Shown one piece after another: positions 1-11,302 of a stretch of 64,000 nt of DNA. The position numbers and the translations under genes are program-made. The DNA lies in NCBI GenBank assembly GCA_964023205.1, contig OZ026851.1, forward strand, positions 14,611,637-14,675,636, written 5' to 3'. Source of the stretch: Lutraria lutraria. Taxonomy: Eukaryota > Mollusca > Bivalvia > Venerida > Mactridae. A model generated the notes under the pieces. That model was not told the origin of the DNA. It saw only the letters and a program-made list of their open reading frames with translations, and did not search any database. Position 1 is the first letter of the stretch. Each line of letters starts with the position of its first letter.

Positions 1-1680
1 ACAATGGATTTTGGAACCTGATCGCTCAGAACTTCCCCATGGAAAAACGAATAATAGACATGGTCACAAAGCCGTAATGGTTCAGTTCCATTTGAGATAA
101 TTAGGTTTTGTGTCCATTTGCAAAATAACCAAATTGGATGAGCCCCGCCAATCACTGTCCAAGTTTGTATGTCTCATAGTGACGTCTTATTTATAACTAT
201 CATGTTCTTTCGCGCATAGTATGAATTGCAATAGCATTCTTTGTCTAATGGAGATATTGTGAACAACTGGAAAAGAATGGATTGTTTTCTTGTTGCCCAT
301 GGTTTCTCAGTGGAATCAGATTCTCTGATTACAATTTTAAACAAATTTAAGCAAGATTGATGCGTCTGTTGTACTTTATTCCAGCGCTTCTGTACTCATT
401 GACCAGAAATAAATATATTTTGAACAATGGAACACTCAGACCATGTTTGCGTATGATATTATACCTGAGACTCAGATATGTGCAGTATTAAATGTTTTCT
501 TTATCCCAACCATACATATTACACTAAAACCCACGAAACCAGGACACATTCCGGACTGGGCTAGAGATACGGTTTTCTGAAAATCTGGTGTTTAGAAAAC
601 TTTTGATATAATTTATTATTCGGGGGAAAATGGGACATAATATGCCGACTTTCAAGGAATTCCTGTTTTCAGAGAGTCTGATTTCCAGTGGGCTAGACTG
701 TAGTTACAGTTAAAAGATGTACGAAATATGTTTCAGAGTTTGAAACAGAACTAGATAACTGCTGGACTGGATGTTTATTTGATTTGTACACAAGTACATC
801 ATCTGCGTATATAATACAAATCTAAACGTATACACTAACTCACGTTGTACGTGGATATTTAACTACTTAAAGAAAAAAAGATCAAATAATTATGAGTGAA
901 GATGAACAGAATTGTTTCGAATTGTTGTTTGTCAATGAAATGGTCAATTGTTTGGCTTCTTTTATAAATAAGGATACTTTGATTTAACAAGTGTTTATTC
1001 TGTGAATTCAACAAAATCTACATTATTTAAACATGGATGGTTTATTATAAATACAAAATGTATATGGTTTGAGATATTGCTGACGTAAAGTATCATGGAA
1101 AGGACGTTGGCATATAAAATGAAACTCTGTCTTCAGGATCGTTACTTGTACACATTTGACATGATCTATTATAAGGAGATGTATTAGATATTGAATATCG
1201 CCTTGTATGAATGAAACAATGAATATAATCTGTATAAACAGTAATATGCAATGGATTCAATTACTGTCAGTTGTGCTTTCATATTGAGATGTGGCTTTAT
1301 AAATAAACTACTTTAAGACGTGAAGAAGTGTAAGAATCTCTTGTCATTTTATGCACAATAAATCTATCACACCCTGCGTAATGCGTTTAAGTAATTCTCG
1401 AGATTCTTTGTCTGGCTTAAATCCAGTTTTACTGAAATTCGAAACCATTAAGCGTCAACTGTCATAGAAAAATTTACACTTTTACGTTCATAGATAATAA
1501 TTAAACTTGAATTATCAGGATAGGTTCCGTTCCCTTACGCGTTCATTACGTCACGTAAAGTACCAACTTTACTTGAGAAACAAATTAACAACAAATCCCT
1601 TTTCAAATTAGTATTTGATATTCGTAATGCACGAAGTACTTTCTGTATAGTCAGTTTCACTTGAGGGATTTCTGTCAAGA
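1..1680. other. Intergenic, no gene seen
   Basis: AT-rich sequence with no long open frame, no convincing exon and no clear repeat. It may be upstream DNA or a 5' intron of the receptor gene starting at 4412, because that gene's first coding exon is preceded by a splice acceptor and so needs an upstream non-coding exon. Confidence 0.5.
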
Positions 1681-1794
1681 ACTATTCATGGATGCTACAT
1701 GTGCGCAAGACATAAAACAAATTACAGTGAAACAACCTGCAACGGCCACCAATGGGAATGACAATAATGACTGTTGTGAAGAGGTGGCTATTGT

Positions 1795-2336
1795 TGAGTG
1801 AGTATAAAAAGAGTAAAACGTCAAATTTGGTTGCTAGATTACTGACTGTAACAGGGAGGTGGCTGTTGTTGACAGAGTAAAATACACATGTAGAGTAAAA
1901 CGTCAATTTGGGTTGCTAGTAATTATTAACTGGCACTAACAGGAAGGTGTGTGTTGTTGAGAGAGTGAAAATAGAGTAAAACGTCAATTTTGGTTGCTAG
2001 TATACTGGCTGTAACATGGAGGTGGGTGTTGTTGAGAGAGTGAAAATAGAGTAAAACGTCAATTTGGGTTGCTAGTATACTGGCTGTAACATGGAGGTGG
2101 GTGTTGTTGAGAGAGTGAAAATAGAGTAAAACGTCAATTTGGGTTGCTAGTATACTGGCTGTAACATGGAGGTGGGTGTTGTTGAGAGAGTGAAAATAGA
2201 GTAAAACGTCAATTTGGGTTGCTAGTATACTGACTGTAACAGGAAGGTAGATGTTGTTGCCAGAGTGAAAATGCACATGTAGAGTATAACGTCAATTTGG
2301 GTTGCTAGTATACTGGCTGTAACAGGAAGGTGGATG
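1795..2336. repeat. 75-bp minisatellite
   Basis: About seven units marked by GTAAAACGTCAATTTGGG, which recurs near 1813, 1895, 1976, 2051, 2126, 2201 and 2284. The central units (2041-2265) are spaced exactly 75 bp and nearly identical, while the outer units have drifted. Because 75 is divisible by three, the minus strand stays open and yields an apparent 116-residue repeat peptide with no signal peptide or splice context. I read this as non-coding. Confidence 0.9.
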
Positions 2337-2694
2337 TTGGACGGAGGTTACACAGTAGATAAGATATTTACGTATTCTTTAACAACCAGATTATTCATTG
2401 ATGCAATCTTATCCGACAGAACTGTCTTGGCAATGATTAAAATCGTGACTTATTCAGTGTAGATTGATTTCAAAATTATTTTGACAGTAACTGAGAATAA
2501 ATGCATTAGTCTGTTTTAGCGGAATGTTTGATCTCAGTCTCTCGCAAAATAATATCCGTTACGCCTGGCAGAAGAAAACATTTGACTATAATAGGCTTGT
2601 TTTGGGGGTTAGGTTTTGTAGATGGAAGTATCTTTGATTACGGGGTATGCTTTGATCGCGTTTTTTCAGTATTCCTTTTCTTACTTGATCCGTA

Positions 2695-2950
2695 GCCCTG
2701 GTCCAGTGGTGAGTACACTTGGTTTATAACCCGGTGATCCAGGTTCGATTGCCGATCACAGCAGGTCATACCCTTCCATGACAATTCCAGAACAACGCCG
2801 ATTTTCCTCCACGTGTTGAGAAGTTACGTGTTTCTAATGGAAGGGTAAGTTAGTACTGGTTCAAATATTGACCAGGAAAACATGTTACGTGAATCGACCG
2901 CCGTATACTAATGAAAAATTGTTGAAACCGGGCTTAAAACAATAAGTGAG
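2695..2950 (+). mobile_element. tRNA-derived SINE
   Basis: The head has a pol III A-box-like GGTGAGTACACTTGG segment and a B box (GGTTCGATTGC, about 2743). Then follows a body with the core TAGTACTGGTTC (about 2854), and a 3' part with GTTGAAACCGGGCTTAAAA. The same core occurs in other SINEs here that have different heads. Confidence 0.75.
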
Positions 2951-3983
2951 AAATGGATAGTTAAATGACTTTTAGATCCCATTTACGCATTACATTTTCT
3001 TTTTTGTATTGTGTTATGTACTTTAACTTATATAAGTTTGATCTTGACATAATTTGTTATATAATGTTCTGGACGATGGACACGCGTTCAAATTCAAAAT
3101 AAAATATATGTTCTGTCCTGTTCTGTTCTTAACTCCTCAGATTTCTGCTTAACTTTCAACCAAAAAAACAACATAACTCCTTCATGGAGTATCAAAGTAT
3201 TAATTATAGTCAAATTTGTTAATTAAGATTATCGCAGGGTAGAATATGATGCACACACATTGTGCACATTTGACATTATTTCCAAGGTTTATTTGTTCTA
3301 TTTAATGCGCTAATACTGTGTAAAACAAAAATATCGTGTTTACGGACGAATTTGTTCCTAGGTCTGAGTCTGGTGGATAATGCAATGCCGACACAACATA
3401 TTTTTATACATATCTTCTGTCGATGTTTGCTGAGAATTCCAATCATATGTTTACTTAATCTGATTGGTTAGTCTAATTGTCTATCGATTCTCATTGGCTG
3501 TTCGCATGATTTATGCTTTGAATACTTTTGAATGTGAATTTATGCATAAACATTGTCTGACTTTGCCATCATTTCATGATTTGTCAACAAATTCATATTT
3601 ACTAATCATTAGAAACCTTTTAACATATTAAATGGGCATCGCCTACGTTGACAAGATAATTGCAAATTCGCTAAACGTACTGGAATTATAATATTTTTCT
3701 GTTCATGTTTAAAATGATTTTGTAGAATTCTAGGAATATGCTAAATTGTATTTATATTTAATTACGGATAGCGTGTAGTTTATATTCTGATGCCACTTCT
3801 GGGCCATTTTAGTTTTCGCGAATAATATCGACTCTCAATTTCAAAGGCGATATTCCAGTAATAAACTTTTGTTTTGAAATTGTCTCGTGCCATGAAATAA
3901 ATGGAATAATATATTTTTTTCCGATGAAAGTTTGGAGATAACGCGAAGTAAATGAGAATAATCCGTAGTCTGCGGCCTATTTT

Positions 3984-4345
3984 TATGCCCCCGTCATTCC
4001 GTCCGTGCGTCCTTCCGTCCGTTCAAATTTTGGTTTCTGATCAATACCTCAAGACATATTTCCTGGATTGGTTTCATATTTTACATGAAGGTGTATAATA
4101 ATAAAATACAGGTCAAGTTCGATATCTTGTAAAATCAAAGCATTATACAGGAGTTATGGACCCTTTTCGACTTAAATCTTAGCTTAATGTCGGTTTCCAA
4201 TAAATACCTCAAGAAATATTTTATGGATTACATGTAGTTTCATATTTTACATGGAGGTGTGTAATAATGAATTACAGGTCAATATCGATATCCGGTAAAA
4301 TCAAACATTTTCACAGGAGTTATGGCCCATTTTTGACTTAACTCT
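3984..4345 (+). repeat. Dispersed repeat with internal 158-bp tandem duplication
   Basis: It opens with TTTATGCCCCCG and a (CCGT)-rich stretch, a start also seen at 23621. Two diverged copies of about 155 bp follow (from about 4044 and about 4202), each with AATACCTCAAGA, TTTCATATTTTACATG and CAGGAGTTATGG. It lies just upstream of the receptor's first coding exon, in its presumed 5' UTR intron. Confidence 0.7.
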
Positions 4346-4411
4346 CAGAGGAGGCATTCTAGTATTCAAATAAAGATTTCTTAATTATCACTGTTTTACC
4401 TTTCAGACGTC

Positions 4412-7399
4412 ATGGATTTGAACGAAGTAGAAATTGTTGAAGAATTGGAGGTTTACGAGACATCGACCGATTATCCGATGCCGAATCAGACAAATACCGT
4501 ACCAAGCGGAAGTAATCGTTTGTTTGTTACCAAGGTGATCGTACAGACCATAATTCTTACACTTGCTATTTTTGGAAACACGTGTTTATTCATCGTTATG
4601 CGCATGCGCAAGAGGAATATCACCCGTATGCATGTTTTTATATTACACTTGTGCTTCGCCGACATGCTTGTTGCTATGTTTAATATATTACCACAACTGA
4701 TCTGGGAGGTTGTTGGAGAATGGAGAGCTGGTGACTTTATGTGCCGTCTTGTAAAATTCATGCAAATATTTGTTATGTATTTATCGACTTACGTCTTGGT
4801 CCTGACGGCGTTAGATCGGCGTGCGGCAATATGCTCACCTTTGCTGAGTCATACATGGACACATAAACTTGTTCATCTATCAGTGGGTGGGGTATACATT
4901 TTATCTGCTGTTCTCAGCATTCCACAAGCAATCATTTTCAAATATCAAGAAACTTTACCCGGAAGTGGTTTAAAAAATTGCTGGGTACATTTTTATCCTG
5001 AGTGGACCCTACAGCTCTATATCACGTCATTTACAGTTCTTGTTTACATAGTTCCGCTTTGTATCTTGATATTTGCCTACGGATCCATTTATTACACAAT
5101 ATTTCTGAGACAGAAACAGCTAAAAATAGACAACGGGAAGCACAATGCGCGTTACGGAAAAATATCTAACAGAAGTGACGTCACCAGAAAGAATGGCATC
5201 ACACTCAAGAAGCTTGACGTCAGCGGAAGCAAAGAGTCAAAGAAGACAAAAAATCGCACAACTGAAGGGCTGGTTCCTCGAAGCAACGCTTTTGCTGGAT
5301 TTACTCGTGCGAAACTGAAGACGGTTAAATTAACACTTGTTATCATTCTTGCATACATTTGTTGCTGGTCGCCGTTCTTTATCTCCCAACTTTGGTGGCT
5401 ATATGACGAAGCAGCCCCAGCAAGCAGTAAGTTCATTCTTTTTCAGATTTTATGTACTCAGGATAGAGCAATGGTTATGCATATTGGTCCATTGGGTCAC
5501 CCACTTATTGGACTTGGTGTGATAATCGATTTATTGTTGCCTGGAATTTGTTTAGGTGGTACTGAGATTTTAACAACAAAAGTTGCAGATCATCTGTCTT
5601 ACATACTAGTATGTGCTTCCATCGCCCTTATCCCAATTAAGTATCTATCAGTTTGCCTTTTGTGTATATATTAACTTAAAGGGGCATGCCCAGGAACTGC
5701 TGTGTCTTTTTTTGTACACAAAAAATGCATTTGCCACTTGTAAAACCAATTGTTACCGAAAAGTCAAAGAAGAATGTGCGTTCAAAAATGACCCTATAAC
5801 GCACGCGTCGGTATTTGTAAGTCGGTTTGAATGAAACGGCTGTCAGCCTTTTATTGACGACAACGACATTTCCGATACGTCTGAGAGTTTAACTGAGCAT
5901 GTGCGCTGCCTTTCAAGTGAACATAACATGAGCATTACTTACCATTTCAGTTTGTTGACATTTTGTCCGCGATGTTTTCGGTTTTGACAGATACCGAAAG
6001 GGTCTAGTTGTGAAAATGACAAATAATTTCTGAGGCCGAAATCGGCAGGTTTGGTAAATCTTGAAATGTGTATTTTCAGTAAACTAGCGAGATATTTTGT
6101 GAATATTTTACAGGGCTTTAATTAATTGATTTAGGCATTAAAATGATACCAATTTGATTGCTATTCGAGACGCTTCAGTTCCAGGATATGCCCCTTTAAT
6201 ATACTAGGTAACAATTGCACGATAGTATAAATGAAGTGATTATTATTATATTGTACCTCCTACTTTACATTTTGTTTGACCCGCTTTCGTGTTCGAGTGG
6301 TTATGGTCGCTGACTTCAAATCATTGTAACATCTCACTGATAGAAGGTCGTGTGTTCGAGCCCCGCTACCGACCATGTCTCTTTATGTGAGAAAGTAGAC
6401 AGTTGCTTATGGAGGATGGGAGTCTAGTACTGGTTCTTCTCAGGAACGATGCTTAGGTGGACTGTCCGCCTCATATGACTCTCACTGTTTAAAAGGGGAA
6501 TAAAACTCAATAAAAAAAACCCAAAAAAAAACATTTACTTGCGTCGTTTGATAGAATTATTCTAGCTAAGATGTATAATTCTTAACATTAGATCATACTA
6601 AAGATTCATGTGTCAATCATTTACTCGTACCCTTTACTGTTGGCTTTTGACAAACTAACAATTGATAAAACGTAACAAAGTTCTTTAAAGCATGGACTGA
6701 CAAGGGTGTTTAATAGTTTGAGACTTATAACTTTCTTAACATATATGTTACGATAAGTATACCCTGTCTCAGTATTTACATAGGATGGTAGTCAATTACT
6801 TGTATTGATTGTTGTATCAGTGAAAAGTCTAGAAGCATTTTTGCACGTCATTAAAAACGTATACCAGCACCATACAATTCTATGTTTACAAGCAGAATAA
6901 TGCGCAATGTTATTTATTGGACACGACGTGCTATTTATGTTTTGCATTAACACGTATGACTAAAACGCAGCAATGGATTAGATAAGCCGTACACTGTGAA
7001 ACTCTCCCTCTCTTAAATGGAGATAATTTTCGTGACTTGGACCAATTATTTTGTTTCTTAGACATTCGCAACGGTTCTAATGAAGGTAATGTCATGTTGT
7101 ATGTTTCAGACGATGCATTGTTGATAATGATACTTCTTGCAAGCTTAAATAGCTGCTGCAATCCATGGATTTATATGGTATTCACGGGATCTATTTCGTT
7201 GCGCGGAAAGCTTCAAAGGTTTGCCGTTTGTGGAAAACAGCGAAATGAACGGATTGGTGAAACAGGAAATAACATAACGAGAAACGGACGAAATGGTTCA
7301 AAGTTTTGTTCTACTGTCACAACTCCTTTAACACCAACTCCATCGTCAGCTTCCAAACTGATTGTAAATATTCCTACACACGACAGTAGCGTATTATAG
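4412..7399 (+). CDS. Vasopressin/oxytocin-type (conopressin/cephalotocin-like) GPCR
   Basis: Class A neuropeptide receptor of the plasma membrane, probably Gq-coupled like its family. Exon 1 is 4412-5426 and exon 2 is 7110-7399, joined in phase 1 through GCA|GTAAGT and TTTCAG|AC; total 434 aa. An acceptor at 4405-4406, just before the ATG, implies a 5' non-coding exon further upstream. Visible marks are an N-glycosylation site (N25), seven TMs, D84 in TM2, ILPQLIW in TM2, the C111-C190 disulfide pair, DRR at 135-137 in place of DRY/DRC, CWSP 318-321, and LLASLNSCCNPWIY with the NPxxY site 356-360. The ECL3 length (14 residues between YD and LLASLN) equals that of the vertebrate oxytocin receptor. 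An intron between TM6 and TM7 is typical of this family. AATAAA at 8031 is a candidate poly(A) signal. Neuropeptide S/CCAP-type receptors are the nearest alternative, but the TM7 match favours vasopressin/oxytocin. Confidence 0.9.
5676..6199. mobile_element. MITE with TTAA target duplication
   Basis: The element (5680-6195, 516 bp) is bounded by TTAA on both sides (5676-5679 and 6196-6199). Terminal inverted repeats are AGGGGCATGCCCAGGAACTG at the left and its near complement at the right, 17 of 20 matching. TTAA targets are used by piggyBac and Kolobok transposases; the AGGGG end leans to Kolobok. There is no coding capacity. It lies inside the receptor intron. Confidence 0.85.
6277..6530 (+). 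mobile_element. tRNA-derived SINE (family A)
   Basis: The head has GTGGTTATGGTCGCTGACTTC and a B-box-like GTGTTCGAGCC. The body has CGACCATGTCTCTTTATGTG, the core AGTCTAGTACTGGTTC, GTCCGCCTCATATGACTC, and an AATAAAACTCAATAAAA tail. It matches the copies at 27948, 49139 and 52630. It is in the receptor intron. Confidence 0.85.
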
Positions 7400-9147
7400 T
7401 CATTGTGATACATGCTTTCTTTTTCATCCGGGCTAGGCTTAATTGGTCTGACGATAATCCTGTCCGTTTGGTACGGTCTAACGTAATTGCATTATACATA
7501 CGCATACATAAGCAAGGTATATATGCTCGAACTTATTTGGCAATAAGACTCCATGAAGTAAAATATTGAAAACTTCACACCGAAAATACTCTCATCTGGC
7601 GTTTTTTTATCAGGCCGAATAAGAATCGATCTGACGTCGCTCGATAAAATACAGCAGCGTCCAGCAATTACGAATCAAGTGTCTATGCTTAAATGCATTT
7701 GCAAGCGAAGCGAACCCCGTCCCCTTTTTAAACAGTGTTTTATAAATAACCCTTCGTGTCGAAAAATTGTACAACATTAGAATCCCCGTGTGTTTCATTT
7801 TTGCAATCATATTTATCATTTTTTGGAAATCATTTTTTGAATTCATGTATATCATTTTTGAATTCATTTTTAAAATCATTTTTTTATCGCCGAAACATGC
7901 ACCAGATTGAATTCGTTTTGTTTGTATGTTTTTTTATAAAGTCATCAGTGTGTATAATTTTCATTGACATCGATAAAACAGCGGCATGAGAATTCAATGC
8001 GTCTTAATCAGTATGACAAATTTTATGGGAAATAAAAGAAATGCACAAACAAAACAGCATGAACAAACTGCTGAGCCTAATAGATTTTGTTCTCGCCCGG
8101 GGAACTTCAAACATGATCCAACTGGTGAAAAAGTATTCAATCAAGTGTAAAATAGAGAGTCTTATAATGTGTTAAATAACTGAAGCCAGGGTATGGCGTT
8201 TGATACAGTAAAACTCGCTAAAAGGGTGGGGGGTCTTAAGGAAAAACTTAAGAAATATTCTTGTCAGAAAGTACAACGCGTGGTGGTTAGATATTTGGCG
8301 ACTAGCATTGTCTAGTAGGCCTCTACCAAGATTGTTAAAATTACGTCCATATGGTCAATATTGGCCCCGTCCTGGGGGCCACCTTTTTAGAAAGGCTAAA
8401 GAAATATAAGAAAATATCATTCTCCAAAAGCTTAGATACTTGGGACATAGAGTTGTGATCCTCTACCACATTTGTTCAAAGAATGGCCTCAGAAGAAAAA
8501 TCTCTTTTCCAAAAAAGAAATGTGTTGATAAATTATCTACCCTATTTTATAAATGATTAGTTTGTTTTCGAACATTGATTTACTAGCTTGACATATTGAA
8601 CCATAGTCAGGTTTAAATTCTATATAATGTAATTCGTACGGACATACGCGTTTTTAAAGTTGATATTTGGTGATGTAATCAGTGTCTGCACCGTTTTTTA
8701 CCCAATTATATAAATTATTTACAGTTGCAATGCATTGTCTCCTCATTACAGTCGTCTGGGATACGGATTAATATGGTAATGTGTTGCATTGAAATATTGT
8801 TGTCTGGAAATGAGCCCCAGAAAAGGGCATTTGAGAATGAGATATGCTAAAAGACAGCAATTGCAAACTAACGTCTTTGTTTGTAGACAATTTACCACTT
8901 ATAATATCTTTTACAATGTATGTCCAAACAACATGAACTTAATCAAATATATTTAATCCCTTTCATTTCCCAGTTCACTAATATTAACTGATATCAATCA
9001 CGTCTCTATAGGCTATTTCGTGACCGATATATTATCAGGATAATCTAGGAAGCATTCCTTAGGAAATGTTTATATATTAAACCCTTGAACACATACTAGC
9101 CAACAAAAGGAGCAGAATATTAAAGAAATGTTAAAGTACTTAAGTAC
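7400..9147. other. Intergenic, no gene seen
   Basis: 3' flank of the receptor gene. It contains the probable 3' UTR (AATAAA at 8031) and then AT-rich sequence with only short, unconvincing frames. Confidence 0.5.
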
Positions 9148-9204
9148 ATGTACTACATTTCTATAGAACATTATTTCGAAGAAAAGAGGCTATATTGCTG
9201 TGTA

Positions 9205-9405
9205 CATGTAGGTCGGCCCGTCCCAAACCTTGTCTGGACAATAACCAGAGAACTATTTGGCCTAAACTCCTCAGACTTGGTTTTTGAGGTTGGTCATCAC
9301 ATGTTCATGAACCCTTTTGATTTGAGGTCAGTAAGTCAAAGGTCAATGTCTTACTATCCAGTTGGCCTTTAGGTGTCATCCGTGTTTCACAAACATTTCT
9401 TGTTT
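9205..9405 (+). repeat. Dispersed repeat copy (shared with 59.05-59.54 kb)
   Basis: Shares GAACTATTTGGCCTAAACTC, TCAGTAAGTCA and CCAGTTGGCCTTTAGGTG with the repeat at 59070-59540 and with the inverted repeat arms at 59.5 and 61.3 kb. The short frame over it is repeat-borne. Confidence 0.7.
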
Positions 9406-10514
9406 ACTATAATTATTATTGTATCGACTTATACATTTAGACAAATTTCTCAACGTCCACCTTATAAAACCCGATTCTTGGAAAAACCCGAGTTAATGAA
9501 TTAGCTCTGGTATGTTTTCAGTACTTACAACCAATCAACATACAAAAATCAAGCATTCAAAATAAATGTCGGCTTGAATGCTTTGAAAGTTCATCTAGTA
9601 AGCAATCAAGTGTGTTTGATAAAGTTTTCTTCCAGTGCTATAACTTATGAGGTGGACATTTAGACATGAAATTTGCCTTAGTGTTTTTTTATATAATTAT
9701 ACATTCAAGTCACTGACTTGTTACATATGTAGTATTCAGAGTGATTGGTTTGTTACTGTACATTCCACTATTTTTAATTATTGATGTTTATTGTAAAATG
9801 TATGAGGTAATTTGGTAACTATATAAATCGCTGCTTCTAGTGGTTTTTTTATGTAACACTGACATCGACAGTCTTTTTGTCGAATTCGTGAAATTAATTA
9901 TCTAGAGCCTGAACAAATTTGTATTCATTTCGCCGGGATGCTAACACAATTTTCGACAACTCGAACTAATTCCAGATATAATGACATCAGGAGTAGTGTC
10001 CCTTTACAAAAGCTCTTCTTCTTGTACTGCACTTGATCAAGTCAATTCTAGTTTATGAATTACATTACATGCAATTTTGACATTTTTAGGTATAAGTTCT
10101 TGAAGACTAACCATTTTAAATATGCTTTCTTTTTGGTGATTTTATTCAAAGAAGACTTAAATGTTGGTATAATAAAATTCAAACTGTTCACTGCAGGTCT
10201 TGTTTATTACCCACTGACTCGTGCTGAACTTCTGTTCATGTCTTGGCTGAAATAGAAGTGTAAGTAATTGTTATAAAGCAATACTGATTTACATGTTGTA
10301 ATTATATGTAATATAAAATATTTGTTTAAGTTGTTATTTTAACGTATTCCATTTTAAAGACATGAAAATTAAGAGTCCCTTGAGGTATTAGCTAACACTA
10401 ATCTGCTCTATGAAAAGTGTTGGATTAATGCCGAAGGATTTTAGAGACCGAATTTCTTATTTTCAATAAGCATGATGTCGGATCATGCTATTAGTCATTG
10501 GTTCGAAAGATGCA

Positions 10515-10770
10515 AATATATCTTAACACATGTAAATACACGTGAGCCATGTAAATACACATAAAACATGTAAATACATGTGAGCCATGTAAATACACGT
10601 AAAACATTATCTATACACAAACATGTAAATACATGTAAGCCATGTAAATACACGTAACACATTAAATATACACAAACATGTAAATCGTATACATAAAACA
10701 TGTAAATACACGTAAGCCATGTAAATACACGTAAAGCATGTGAATACACGTAAAAATGTAAATACACACA
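10515..10770. repeat. Minisatellite, unit about 19 bp
   Basis: Many tandem copies of ACATGTAAATACACGT and close variants (CATGTAAATACACATAAA and similar). The open minus-strand frame is a product of the repeat. Confidence 0.9.
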
Positions 10771-10809
10771 AATAAATTGCGTAAGACCTGTCAGGAATTA
10801 AATATTTCC

Positions 10810-10823
10810 GGGGGGGGGGGGGG
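10810..10823. repeat. Poly-G run
   Basis: An uninterrupted run of about 14 G after CCGG, an isolated homopolymer in AT-rich surroundings. Its exact length is likely unstable or assembly-dependent. Confidence 0.9.
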
Positions 10824-11182
10824 TCCTTACCCTTAGGTGACTGTAGTGTTCCAGTTTCCAGGGCTGAAATTTCAATGTTGTGTAAATTATTCTATATTGA
10901 TACTAAGATCATGGAGCTCTACATAACGGTTGTCCCTCGGTCCTGAAGTTGCTTCACACAATCATTGTCGAAAATAATGATTTATCAAGAAATAACTGCA
11001 CATGTAGTGTTGATAATTTGTAGCCGTGGACAGCGAATGTTCAAAGAGCATCAATGAATACAGCATAAACTATCATTTTGATACATTAAATTACACAATA
11101 AATACAAATTATATATATATATAGTGAACAATATAATTATATGATGACAATCATATAATGAGTGCGTCATTTTGAAAGAAAT

Positions 11183-11188
11183 TTTATT
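11183..11188 (-). terminator. Candidate poly(A) signal of the VWA gene
   Basis: AATAAA on the minus strand, about 115 nt after the stop codon of the VWA gene. Confidence 0.5.
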
Positions 11189-11302
11189 AATTCACCAATT
11201 AATTGGCTTTCCCGGCCGGCGATGATTCAGGAGGCATACACGTCACAGAATTATAAAGAGAATAATGTAACATATTCCATCGAGGTTTGCAGCATCAATC
11301 TG

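Noticed and set aside
1926..2276. 116-aa repetitive open frame on the minus strand
   Set aside because: It follows exactly from a 75-bp tandem repeat whose period is divisible by three. It has no signal peptide, splice context or non-repeat sequence.
5427..5674. Read-through of receptor exon 1 to a stop at 5674
   Set aside because: It crosses a strong GTAAGT donor and loses TM7. The TM7 exon at 7110 joins in phase and matches the family.
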